This document shows positions 6,571 to 12,851 of a DNA stretch of 13,937 nt, piece after piece. A program made the position numbers and the translations under genes. How positions within the stretch are numbered: position 1 is the first letter of the stretch; every line of letters begins with the position of its first letter. The stretch spans positions 1 through 13,937 of the forward strand of contig JAKBAL010000005.1 of assembly GCA_021809225.1 (NCBI GenBank). Reading direction: 5' to 3'. This DNA comes from Pseudomonadota bacterium (GTDB lineage Bacteria > Pseudomonadota > Alphaproteobacteria > UBA9655). The notes under the pieces are model-generated. The model made no database searches. It was not told the origin of the DNA and saw only the letters and a list, made by a program, of their open reading frames with translations.

Positions 6571-7068
6571 ATGAAAAAATATAGTTATGTTGCTGTTGGT
6601 TTAGTGTGTGCGTCTGTTTTGTATTTTAACGGATGCGCGTTTGCTGAAAAAGCTTGCTCTCCTGTTGAGCTTGTCAAAAAACTCTATGGTTCCGACCTTT
6701 GGAAGAGTCCTGAAGAAAACTTCCATAAAGTTTTCCACCCAGAGTACAAACAATATTGGCACAAAGAAAACAAGTATATTACTTACAGCTACAAACAAGC
6801 CTATGATCATACTGTTAACGATTTAAAAAATAAATACGCGAATGTTAATTTTTATTTTAGTCATATTATGAGTGACGGAAATTTAGTGTTTGTTCGTTAT
6901 ATTAGCAAAAAATGCCCCAAAGATAATCCAAAACAATGTTCGATGACGCCCATGATGGCCTTGTGGGAGGTTAAAGATAATAAACTCTATCGCTGTTGGG
7001 AAACATCTGTAAAACCTGCGGAAGATGGGAATGTATTTGACTCTTTTCCCGTTCCTCCTCAAAAGTAA
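6571..7068 (+). CDS. Exported SnoaL/NTF2-like protein
   Basis: A 165-aa protein with a signal peptide (MKKYSYVAVGLVCASVLYF, cleavage after AFA at 25) and a single alpha+beta domain of the SnoaL/NTF2-like type. The pattern FHPEYKQYWHKENKYITYSY, then NVNFYFSHIMSDGNLVFVRY, then MMALWEVKDNKLYRCWE is paralleled in the next gene (EYIQH, IKIVFHEMIAEGNKVATSH, IVSLFEFKDGKLVLC), so the two are probably paralogues. The mature part has four cysteines (29, 115, 123, 142), consistent with two disulfides outside the cytoplasm. The ATG at 6571 is chosen over an in-frame one at 6526, which lies inside operator 2; 6571 has AAAGGA upstream. SnoaL-like proteins are small-molecule binders, isomerases or hydrolases; no catalytic set is certain here. 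It is first in a two-gene unit under TetR control. Confidence 0.85.
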   Translation: MKKYSYVAVGLVCASVLYFNGCAFAEKACSPVELVKKLYGSDLWKSPEENFHKVFHPEYKQYWHKENKYITYSYKQAYDHTVNDLKNKYANVNFYFSHIMSDGNLVFVRYISKKCPKDNPKQCSMTPMMALWEVKDNKLYRCWETSVKPAEDGNVFDSFPVPPQK

Positions 7069-7089
7069 AAAATGCCTAAAAATTCTGTA

Positions 7090-7120
7090 AGTGCAATGGT
7101 GCAATTGGCGCCATTGCATT
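7090..7120 (+). other. Intergenic stem-loop in the SnoaL operon
   Basis: An 11-bp stem with one G-U pair (7092-7102 with 7108-7118) and loop AATTG, extendable by two pairs. It lies between the two SnoaL-like genes. There is no T run after it, so it is more likely an mRNA processing or stability element, or a leaky attenuator, than a full terminator. Confidence 0.45.
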
Positions 7121-7155
7121 GAATTTCCCTTATTTTGTGAAAGAAGGAGACCCCT

Positions 7156-7554
7156 ATGTCCTCGGTAGAGCTTAAGAAATTAGTTCAAAAAATTTTTAAA
7201 GAATGTGTTGAAAACATGAAAGCAACAGAACCTCTCTATGCTCAGTATTTCTCTAAAGAATATATTCAGCATGTGGATGGGAAGACGCTAAACTATGCAG
7301 ATTTTGTTGCTCATATGAAAGCCCAGAAACAAGCCCTTAAATCCATTAAAATCGTTTTTCATGAAATGATCGCTGAGGGAAACAAAGTTGCAACTTCCCA
7401 CACAGCCTATGCCACAAGAAAAGATAATAAAAAAATAGAGGCTCAAATCGTTTCCCTATTTGAGTTTAAAGACGGAAAACTTGTCTTATGCACTGAATTA
7501 ACCCGTTTGGAAAAAGGTGAAGAATCTGACAGGGATATCGGTTCTCGTCATTAA
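7156..7554 (+). CDS. Cytosolic SnoaL/NTF2-like protein
   Basis: A 132-aa single-domain SnoaL-like (nuclear transport factor 2 fold) protein without signal peptide. Family features include the N-terminal helix, the EYIQHVDGKTLNYADFVAHM segment (about 36-54), IKIVFHEMIAEGNKVATSHTA, and the final strand pair QIVSLFEFKDGKLVLCTELTRL. It starts at an ATG with AAGGAG at good spacing. It follows the exported paralogue by 87 bp on the same strand with a stem-loop between, so the two are probably co-transcribed from the TetR-controlled promoter. The substrate is unknown. The family includes polyketide cyclases, ketosteroid isomerase-like enzymes and non-catalytic ligand binders. A palindromic repeat element begins 7 bp after the stop. 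Confidence 0.87.
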   Translation: MSSVELKKLVQKIFKECVENMKATEPLYAQYFSKEYIQHVDGKTLNYADFVAHMKAQKQALKSIKIVFHEMIAEGNKVATSHTAYATRKDNKKIEAQIVSLFEFKDGKLVLCTELTRLEKGEESDRDIGSRH

Positions 7555-7866
7555 ATAAGTTCATTGCGAAACTTCGGAAAAGGCGAAGCAATCCAGGGCA
7601 AATACTTATTTTTCGACCTCTGGATCTTCGTCGCTTGCGCTCCTCGCAATGATGATAACGTATTGAATCTTCTTTGTTATATAAATTCTGTCAGGTGCCA
7701 AGAAAATGAATTTGTTATGTTAAATACCCCTTGCAATTTAAGAAGAAAAAATTATACATTTTGCAAATTCTTTAATATCTGCAACTATGGTGTCATAGTA
7801 TGGGGTGAGACTTGGGGAAAAAAATCCCTATATCCTATCTGATTGGATTTTTAAGGACGTAAATTC
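7555..7866. other. Intergenic region without a gene
   Basis: Holds the palindromic repeat (7561-7652) and then about 210 bp of AT-rich sequence before the sugar transferase. A plus-strand reading frame from 7564 to 7842 runs straight out of the repeat and has no coding character. I see no convincing promoter for the downstream gene. Confidence 0.6.
7561..7652. repeat. Dispersed palindromic repeat element
   Basis: A 92-bp imperfect palindrome. The outer arms TCATTGCGA (7561-7569) and TCGCAATGA (7644-7652) are exact. Inner arms GCGAAGCAATCCAG (7583-7596) and CTGGATCTTCGTCGC (right half) pair with a 2-nt gap. The right half, CTGGAT...TCGTCGCTTGCGCTCCTCGCAATGA, matches from memory a repeat type scattered through many alphaproteobacterial and other genomes. 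ORFs across it are spurious. It may also act as a terminator for the SnoaL operon. Only one copy lies in this window. Confidence 0.75.
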
Positions 7867-8427
7867 ATGAAAAGAATATTTGACATTACGATTGCTTTTT
7901 TAGTTACCCTCTTTTTGCTTGTTATTATTTTAATTGTTGCGTTCGCAATTAAAATAACGTCCCGGGGACCGATTCTTTATTGGTCAGATCGGATAGGCAA
8001 AAACAATATCATCTTTGAAATGCCTAAATTTCGCACGATGCGAGTGGATACACCTGCACTTCCTACCCATTTAATGACAAATGCTGCACAATATCTGACA
8101 CCTATTGGGCCATTTTTAAGAAAAACATCTCTCGATGAGATACCTCAACTATGGTCTATTTTAAAAGGAGATATGAGTTTCGTAGGGCCCAGACCCGCTC
8201 TTTTTAACCAGGATGATCTTGTAGCCTTAAGAACACAATTAGGAGTTCATACACTTGTACCAGGCCTTACGGGGTGGGCACAAATTAATGGACGTGATTC
8301 TCTTCCCATCTCAGAAAAGGTTCGTTGGGACAATGAATACGCCGAGAAACGTTCTTTTCTATTTGACTTATATATTTTTATAAGAACCTTTCAAAAGATT
8401 CTTTTTGAAAAAGACGTTAGTCATTAG
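7867..8427 (+). CDS. Phosphoglycosyl transferase (PglC/WcaJ-type sugar transferase)
   Basis: A 186-aa bacterial sugar transferase (PF02397 type). It transfers a sugar-1-phosphate from a nucleotide sugar to a polyprenyl phosphate, the first membrane step in making surface polysaccharide or glycan. It is the small monotopic form with one N-terminal membrane helix (about 7-30). Then come SRGPILYWSDRIGKNN, FEMPKFRTM, the catalytic pair Asp90-Glu91 in RKTSLDEIPQLWSILKGDMSFVGPRP, and the closing VPGLTGWAQINGRD (131-144). The length is close to PglC-like enzymes. The start has AAGGA 11 bp upstream. No complete glycosyltransferase follows; a possible epimerase fragment lies directly downstream, so it may be what is left of a polysaccharide locus. 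Which sugar it uses cannot be told. Confidence 0.93.
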   Translation: MKRIFDITIAFLVTLFLLVIILIVAFAIKITSRGPILYWSDRIGKNNIIFEMPKFRTMRVDTPALPTHLMTNAAQYLTPIGPFLRKTSLDEIPQLWSILKGDMSFVGPRPALFNQDDLVALRTQLGVHTLVPGLTGWAQINGRDSLPISEKVRWDNEYAEKRSFLFDLYIFIRTFQKILFEKDVSH

Positions 8428-8428
8428 G

Positions 8429-8525
8429 TTCCATCCTGTTTTGCAAAAAATACCTTTTGTCCACCCCAGGAATGAAACTGAGTGGGTATTAAATACGGTA
8501 ACTTCAAGTGCGTTGGATATTTTAT
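8429..8525 (+). pseudogene. Possible C-terminal fragment of a UDP-GlcNAc 2-epimerase
   Basis: Right after the sugar transferase, a frame different from both neighbours reads FHPVLQKIPFVHPRNETEWV, then 12 more residues, and a stop. The segment KIPFVHPRNETEWV resembles the CITLRNETEWVE segment of non-hydrolysing UDP-GlcNAc 2-epimerases (WecB type). These are common neighbours of sugar transferases. The piece is only about 32 codons long, with no start and no rest of the enzyme, so it would be a relic. The match is short and from memory. Confidence 0.25.
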
Positions 8526-9461
8526 GAAAATTATGAATTCGTGAGAAAACAATTACAGAGAAAGACTTATGCCTATAAAAGTAAAGGCCTTCTCTTAATG
8601 GGGATAGGAATTTGTCTTTTAAGTGTGGGAGATGTTTTTTTAAAAATACTCTCTTCAACCTACTCTCCTTTTCACGTCTTGCTGATGCGATCGCTTATTG
8701 CTCTCCCTTTTTTGCTCTTATTACTCAAAAAGAAACAAAACCTCTCTAATATTTTTCAGGTTAACGTTAAGGCACAGATTCTTCGCAATGGGGCCCTATC
8801 CCTTTCTTTGCTTCTTCGTATTTACTCGCTCTCCCTTCTCCCTCTTGCCGAATACTCAGTTTTATTTTGTAGTGGTCCTTTTTTTATGGCTCTTCTTGCT
8901 ATTCCTCTTTTGGGAGAAACTGTGAGCAAAACCCATTGGATGTGCATTTTAGCAGGGCTAGGCGGAGTAATTATCGCTCTGAATCCTTCACCCCATCATA
9001 TGATTCAATCCGGAGGAATCACGACACTCATAGCTGCTTTTCTCTATGGGATAGGAGTGGTCTTAACGAGTAAACTGGGAAGAAAAACATCGTCACTCGT
9101 CCAAACGATCTGGCATGCGATGACGTGTACCGTGGTAAGTCTTTGTGGAGCCCTTTTTATACCTTTCTCTTTCCTGCTTTCTGATCTTCCCTATTTTTTG
9201 GCGGCAGGACTCATCTATATTGTTGCTAATGTTACAATTACGGAAAGCTTCAAGCTAGCCCCAACGTCTTATACGGCTCCTCTGAATTATACATCAATTC
9301 TTTGGGCATCTCTCTTTGGTTATCTGTTATGGAATCAATGGCCAGAAGCCAATCTCATTGCAGGGGCGATTCTTATCGTCGGAAGTGGTATTGTTATGAT
9401 TTCTGACGATAGGAAGAAAGACAAGACTACAGCGCTTGAGGCTCAGGTTGAAGTAGAATAA
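8508..9461 (+). CDS. EamA/DMT-family transporter
   Basis: An inner-membrane carrier of the drug/metabolite transporter superfamily with two EamA repeats and about ten membrane helices. First repeat at about 27-158, containing FHVLLMRSLIALPFLLL, LLPLAEYSVLFCSGPFFMALL and LLGE (134-137). Second at about 168-298, containing LAPTSYTAPLNYTSILWASLFGYLLW. The C-terminus is short, charged and cytosolic. The start is uncertain: GTG at 8508 gives 317 aa but overlaps the possible epimerase relic. GTG at 8541 (306 aa) or ATG at 8598 (287 aa) are alternatives, and none has a good ribosome site. Family members export metabolites or import compounds such as S-adenosylmethionine in Rickettsia; the substrate here is unknown. 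It may be expressed with the sugar transferase 80 bp upstream. Confidence 0.88.
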   Translation: MRWIFYENYEFVRKQLQRKTYAYKSKGLLLMGIGICLLSVGDVFLKILSSTYSPFHVLLMRSLIALPFLLLLLKKKQNLSNIFQVNVKAQILRNGALSLSLLLRIYSLSLLPLAEYSVLFCSGPFFMALLAIPLLGETVSKTHWMCILAGLGGVIIALNPSPHHMIQSGGITTLIAAFLYGIGVVLTSKLGRKTSSLVQTIWHAMTCTVVSLCGALFIPFSFLLSDLPYFLAAGLIYIVANVTITESFKLAPTSYTAPLNYTSILWASLFGYLLWNQWPEANLIAGAILIVGSGIVMISDDRKKDKTTALEAQVEVE

Positions 9462-9542
9462 GTTAGAGGGGTTTTATTATTCCCATGTGTTTCTCTCTCG
9501 TGTCATTTTCCCGAAATTTTATAATGCATGGGAAGGACTTCC

Positions 9543-9925
9543 TTATGATTTCTCAAGAGCGACATGCTCAGCGGTCCGAAATCGATGGAGAAAGCAAAGA
9601 AATTTTCCCATAAATAAGCCTGCACATAGGCCTGAGATACCCAACATCCAAAACTGAAATACAACATCTTCTGAGAAGAACGAGTTGATTGCAAGCCTAT
9701 GGCCAAAGTAATATTTGTTTGCAAAAATAATAAGGATAAGTAGCAGGGTGCTCCATGTGCCAGGCATCTCGATAAGCCACCGTTTTTTATCTATCTTTAC
9801 ATTCAAGCGCTTTACAAAAATCCATCCCATAAGTATCCCAGTTAAGATTGCTATGATCCAGATTCCCATACTAAAACTGGAAATCTTTAAATCTGTAAAG
9901 AGAGAATAGAGAATATATAGACCAA
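9543..9925 (-). pseudogene. 5'-truncated small membrane protein
   Basis: The open frame continues to 10055, but its first ~43 codons are the antisense of a recombinase fragment (LKPGERHGCGADREF and so on), so they are not native. The native part reads roughly from LPFGLYILYSLFTDLK onward. It has membrane segments near FGLYILYSLF, MGIWIIAILTGILMGWIF, WSTLLLILIIFANKYYF and FWMLGISGLCAGLFMGKFL. Four helices with an RLNVKIDKKRWLIEMPGTW loop recall small DUF6622-like membrane proteins, but I cannot name it firmly. Its real start appears lost at the junction near 9925-9940. No ribosome site is visible, so it is probably dead. Confidence 0.55.
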
Positions 9926-10162
9926 ATGGTAAAAATGATAGGGAGAACGGGTCTAACGGAGGTACGAATTCACGATCTGCGCCACACCCATGCCTCTCAC
10001 CTGGTTTCAAGTGGATTGAGTTTGAGCATTGTGGGAAAGCTTTTGGGTCATACACATGCCTCTACCACTCATAGATACGCCCATTTGGCTGATGAGCCTT
10101 TAAGAGAGGCCGCGGAATTTTTTGGGAATAAGGTTGAAAAACTGACGGCAAAAGAAGGTTGA
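9926..10162 (+). pseudogene. C-terminal fragment of a tyrosine recombinase (phage-type integrase)
   Basis: A 78-codon fragment carrying the end of a tyrosine recombinase catalytic domain: IHDLRHTHASHL (box with His and second Arg), LLGHTHASTTHRYAHL (His and nucleophilic Tyr), and a normal-looking C-terminal tail. The N-terminal core-binding domain and the first catalytic Arg are missing, so it cannot recombine DNA. The ATG at 9926 is only a chance start at the break. The segment is visibly richer in G+C than the flanking membrane-protein sequence, which fits a transferred element. It is a scar of an integrated element that removed the 5' end of the membrane gene on the other strand. Confidence 0.85.
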
Positions 10163-10199
10163 TAACAGGAAAAAATAATTTTGTTGAATCTGCTCCTTA

Positions 10200-10291
10200 T
10201 GGATCCCGAAAAGTACAATTACATGTTTACAGATCTATTTTCATAGGTTATTTTGGGTCCGTAAATACGCATTAGTCACTTTAGGGATCCA
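10200..10291. promoter_or_regulatory. Three related GGGATCC-like motifs before the ATPase gene
   Basis: TGGATCCCGAAA (10200-10211), TTTTGGGTCCG (10251-10261) and TTTAGGGATCCA (10280-10291) are variants of one motif. The first is inverted relative to the last two. The last covers the ribosome site AGGGA of the ATPase. They could be operator sites or the relic of a terminal inverted repeat. The rest of this 134-bp gap shows nothing else. Confidence 0.35.
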
Positions 10292-10296
10292 ATTAA

Positions 10297-11724
10297 ATGT
10301 CAAAATTTATAGGTAGACACAAAGAGCTTCATAAACTCATAGAAGTCGCTCAAAAAAAATCGTCTTCTTTTATTGTAGTGGGGGGGCGACGTCGTATCGG
10401 TAAAAGCCGTTTAATAGAAGAGTTCAGCAAACATTTTGATAAATTCTATACTTTTGTTGGATTAGCGCCTGACAAGGACATAACGGCAAGACACCAGTTA
10501 GAGGAATTTTCTCGCCAAATCGCGCAGCAGTTTAAAACTCCTTATGCTAAGTATGATGACTGGAGTGATGCTTTGTGGGCTGTTGGTGAACGTGTCCAAA
10601 AAGGAAAGATACTCCTTTTTTTTGATGAAATTTCTTGGATGGGGTCCCAAGACCCAACCTTTCTTGGGAAGATAAAAAATTTTTGGGATCAGTACTTAAA
10701 GAAAAATGATCATCTTGTTTTTATTGTGTGTGGTTCAGCCTCTGCCTGGATAGAGAAAAACATTCTGAGTAGTAAAGGATTTGTTGGTCGCATATCCTAT
10801 ACATTGATGTTAGAAGAATTACCCCTATCGGATTGTAATCATTTTTGGCCAAAAAACATTTCGTCCTACGAAAAATTAAAAATTTTGGCTGTAACGGGAG
10901 GAATACCTAAATATTTAGAAGAAATTAATCCAAAGCTATCAGCCGAAGAAAATATCAAACGGCTCTGTTTTACAAAAGGAGCCATTCTTGTTGAAGAATT
11001 TGACCAAATATTTTCTGATTTATTTTTGAGAGATAGCCCATTTTATAAGAAAATCGTGGAAGCTCTTATCTTGGGATCTAAGGAAAGGGAAGAAATAGGT
11101 GAAGTACTGAATATTGATCCTGGTGGAAGGCTTTCTGAGTATCTCTGGGAGCTTGAACTAGCAGGGTTCATTACACGCGATCATACTTGGAAAATATCAT
11201 CTGGTACAGATTCAAAACTAAGAAAGTATCGATTGAGTGATAATTATATGAGATTTTATCTAAAATATATTGATAAGAATTTAAGTAAGATTAATCGTAA
11301 TAGTTTTTATTTTAAGTCTCTTCCTTCTTTGTTGGAGTGGAATACGATTATGGGATTCCAGTTTGAGAATCTCGTGTTGAATAATAGACCTCTCATCCAT
11401 AAAGCTCTAAATATTAACCCAGAAGAGATCATCTCAGAGAACCCATTTTATCAGCATAAAACTTCTAGGTCCCCCGGGTGTCAAATAGACTACATAATTC
11501 AAACAAAATTTGGATCCCTTTATATTTGTGAGATAAAGTTTTCGAAAAATGAAATTAATAGATCCGTTATTCAGGAAGTACAGAGAAAAATAGATGCTCT
11601 AAAGCGCCCTCGAGGCTATTCTTGTCGTCCTGTTTTAATTCATGTAAATGGAGTTACAGAGCATGTGATAGAAGAAGATTATTTTGCATCTATTATTGAT
11701 GTTTCAACGTTTCTATCAGGCTAA
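10297..11724 (+). CDS. Archaeal-type ATPase with C-terminal DUF234 nuclease-like domain
   Basis: A 475-aa protein of the ATPase_2 (PF01637) plus DUF234 (PF03008) architecture, at the family's usual length. It opens with FIGRHKEL. The Walker A is GGRRRIGKS (29-37), Walker B is LLFFDE (106-111), and a sensor-like VCGSASAW (144-151) and GGIPKYL (201-207) follow. A winged-helix region (about 250-300, EIGEVLN...LSEYLWELELAGFI) leads to the DUF234 part. There Asp398 (CQIDYI) and Glu412-x-Lys414 (CEIKFSK) form a PD-(D/E)XK-like set, so nuclease activity is possible. Members are STAND-related and linked with mobile elements or defence; the exact role is not established. It follows a recombinase scar and faces an AbiEi-like gene. 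AGGGA lies 9 bp before the ATG. Confidence 0.92.
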   Translation: MSKFIGRHKELHKLIEVAQKKSSSFIVVGGRRRIGKSRLIEEFSKHFDKFYTFVGLAPDKDITARHQLEEFSRQIAQQFKTPYAKYDDWSDALWAVGERVQKGKILLFFDEISWMGSQDPTFLGKIKNFWDQYLKKNDHLVFIVCGSASAWIEKNILSSKGFVGRISYTLMLEELPLSDCNHFWPKNISSYEKLKILAVTGGIPKYLEEINPKLSAEENIKRLCFTKGAILVEEFDQIFSDLFLRDSPFYKKIVEALILGSKEREEIGEVLNIDPGGRLSEYLWELELAGFITRDHTWKISSGTDSKLRKYRLSDNYMRFYLKYIDKNLSKINRNSFYFKSLPSLLEWNTIMGFQFENLVLNNRPLIHKALNINPEEIISENPFYQHKTSRSPGCQIDYIIQTKFGSLYICEIKFSKNEINRSVIQEVQRKIDALKRPRGYSCRPVLIHVNGVTEHVIEEDYFASIIDVSTFLSG

Positions 11725-11780
11725 AGCCAACTTTCCTGATTAGCTGGGAAGGAAGGTGTTAAACACTCGTCGACAAAACT

Positions 11781-12365
11781 TTAAGGCAGTCTGTGGAGCA
11801 AACCCTCAGCAAAAAACTTTCGTGTATGCGTTCCTCCATAATTAAGCACAGCTTTGGAAAGAGCCTTCGCATTCATTGAAAGGGCTTTCTTTTTAACATT
11901 ATTGAGAACCTTACCTTTATCTTCCGCGAAGATATCTATATTGTTTACAAGATCAACGAGAAGAAATTCAGGACTCAGCTTTGAAGGAAAATGAGGCTTC
12001 ATCCGAAAATCAAAAAAGCGTCCGCCGAGTTGAAAACGGCCATGTCGTTTATGATTATAAACGACAGTTTCATTATAAAGTTGTGTCGTGCCTACTTCTA
12101 AGGTGTTGTAAGCGTTCGGCGTGGTCATAAGGAATCGAGTGTCTTTTAAGAAAGACGTTATCAACGCTCGATCGTTTGCGGGTGCTGCGCCAAAAGCCGT
12201 TTTTTTCGGGTAGTAATATAGCCCCCCGGAAAGTTTGACTAAGGTTCCTTTTTCTTGCAGCTGTTGCAAATGACGATCAACCGCTTTTGACCATTTTTCA
12301 AGATCCGACCGTCTGTAAACTGCTCCTGGATGAAGATGTTTTTGTACTTCAGCTAATGCACGCAT
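11781..12365 (-). CDS. AbiEi-like (DUF6088-type) antitoxin / winged-helix regulator, orphan
   Basis: A 194-aa protein resembling the AbiEi antitoxins of type IV toxin-antitoxin (phage abortive infection) systems. An N-terminal winged-helix segment (about 12-52: VYRRSDLEKW, then VDRHLQQLQEKGTLVKLSGGLYYYP) is followed by the AbiEi-type C-terminal domain (TTPNAYNTLEVGTTQLYNETVVYN, KHR-rich strand, SPEFLLVDLVNN). In working systems a nucleotidyltransferase toxin (AbiEii) follows immediately. Here the gene ends at 11781 and the next gene is a convergent ATPase, so the toxin is absent. It may now act only as a DNA-binding regulator, or the toxin has been lost. The ATG at 12365 (GAGGAG upstream) is preferred; a GTG at 12368 is in frame. 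Two TACTGGAAT repeats lie just upstream. Confidence 0.8.
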   Translation of the reverse strand: MRALAEVQKHLHPGAVYRRSDLEKWSKAVDRHLQQLQEKGTLVKLSGGLYYYPKKTAFGAAPANDRALITSFLKDTRFLMTTPNAYNTLEVGTTQLYNETVVYNHKRHGRFQLGGRFFDFRMKPHFPSKLSPEFLLVDLVNNIDIFAEDKGKVLNNVKKKALSMNAKALSKAVLNYGGTHTRKFFAEGLLHRLP

Positions 12366-12381
12366 CACCTATACTCCTCTC

Positions 12382-12404
12382 ATTCCAGTATATATATTCC
12401 AGTA
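12382..12404 (-). promoter_or_regulatory. Direct-repeat operator candidate of the AbiEi-like gene
   Basis: The 9-mer TACTGGAAT (minus strand) occurs at 12390-12382 and 12404-12396, 14 bp apart, 17 bp before the start codon. A -10-like TATACT (12393-12388) overlaps the downstream repeat, and TTGCAA (12414-12409) could be a -35 at a short 15-bp spacing. The placement suits autorepression, which is known for AbiEi proteins. Confidence 0.4.
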
Positions 12405-12675
12405 AAATTTGCAAGTATTTTTGTTAAAAAATCATGCAGAATAAAACCTCGATCTAAGCCCTATCTAAGCAAAAATTGTAACCCAGGATCATTTTGAAGA
12501 TTTTACCAATTAACATGATCTTGTATAAGAGAGTACTTTCCCTGTCTTAGTATCAAAGCTAAAAACTCTCTTTATCCTTACATCTTTACAACCTTAAGGA
12601 TCCATTAGCTTTTTGCTGAGCGAAACCCATAATATTTTTGAGGGCAAGAGTAAAGACGAGTATTAAGGAGATGGT

Positions 12676-12759
12676 ATGTGGATGGTACGGGAACAGTGGA
12701 AAGGGTTACGTAAAAGTGATCCTTTCACTGTTTTTTGTGGCTTCCCAAATCAGAATTAA
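12676..12759 (+). CDS. Possible leader peptide overlapping a terminator
   Basis: A 27-codon ORF (begins MWMVREQWKGL, ends FPNQN) with an ideal ribosome site AAGGAG 5 bp before its ATG. The strong terminator hairpin at 12692-12736 lies wholly inside it, so ribosomes on the ORF would melt the hairpin. This is the layout of a translation-coupled attenuator for the downstream LRR gene. It is not recognised as any known leader and may be chance. Confidence 0.25.
   Translation: MWMVREQWKGLRKSDPFTVFCGFPNQN
12692..12736 (+). terminator. Strong rho-independent terminator
   Basis: Arms AACAGTGGAAAGG (12692-12704) and CCTTTCACTGTT (12721-12732) pair with a single bulged G, loop 16 nt, and are followed by TTTT. 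It has no annotated gene upstream on its strand, so it ends either a small RNA or the leader of the LRR gene at 12852. Confidence 0.7.
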
Positions 12760-12851
12760 GTCCAAGTATAGCCTCTTTTTGGATTAGTTCTTGTCTTTTT
12801 TATTTCATATGTTATTGATGCTGTATAGTTATTTATTTAATAGGGTGTTGT

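Larger units (their letters stand above)
12366..12851. other. Long intergenic region with structured elements
   Basis: About 486 bp between divergent genes. Besides the AbiEi promoter it contains two ATCTAAGC direct repeats (12452-12459, 12463-12470) and a weak plus-strand promoter (TTTACC 12502-12507, TATAAG 12524-12529). An inverted pair AAGAGAGT / ACTCTCTT (12527-12534, 12565-12572), a GGATCC motif near 12598, a strong terminator at 12692-12736 and a possible 27-codon ORF inside the terminator follow. A small RNA or an attenuated leader of about 200 nt is plausible. No conserved protein gene is seen. Confidence 0.5.

Noticed and set aside
7564..7842. Plus-strand 92-codon frame after the SnoaL operon
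   Set aside because: Its first third is the palindromic repeat read in frame, the rest has no coding character, and there is no ribosome site. It is spurious.
9480..9534. 8-bp inverted repeat TTCCCATG / CATGGGAA between convergent genes
   Set aside because: The loop is 39 nt and no T run follows; too weak to call a terminator.
9926..10055. N-terminal ~43 codons of the minus-strand membrane-protein frame
   Set aside because: They are the exact antisense of the recombinase fragment with its conserved catalytic motifs, so the frame continues only by chance past the junction.
11730..11780. Possible terminator between the ATPase and the AbiEi-like gene
   Set aside because: Only a 6-bp stem with a G-U pair and no T tract is visible.
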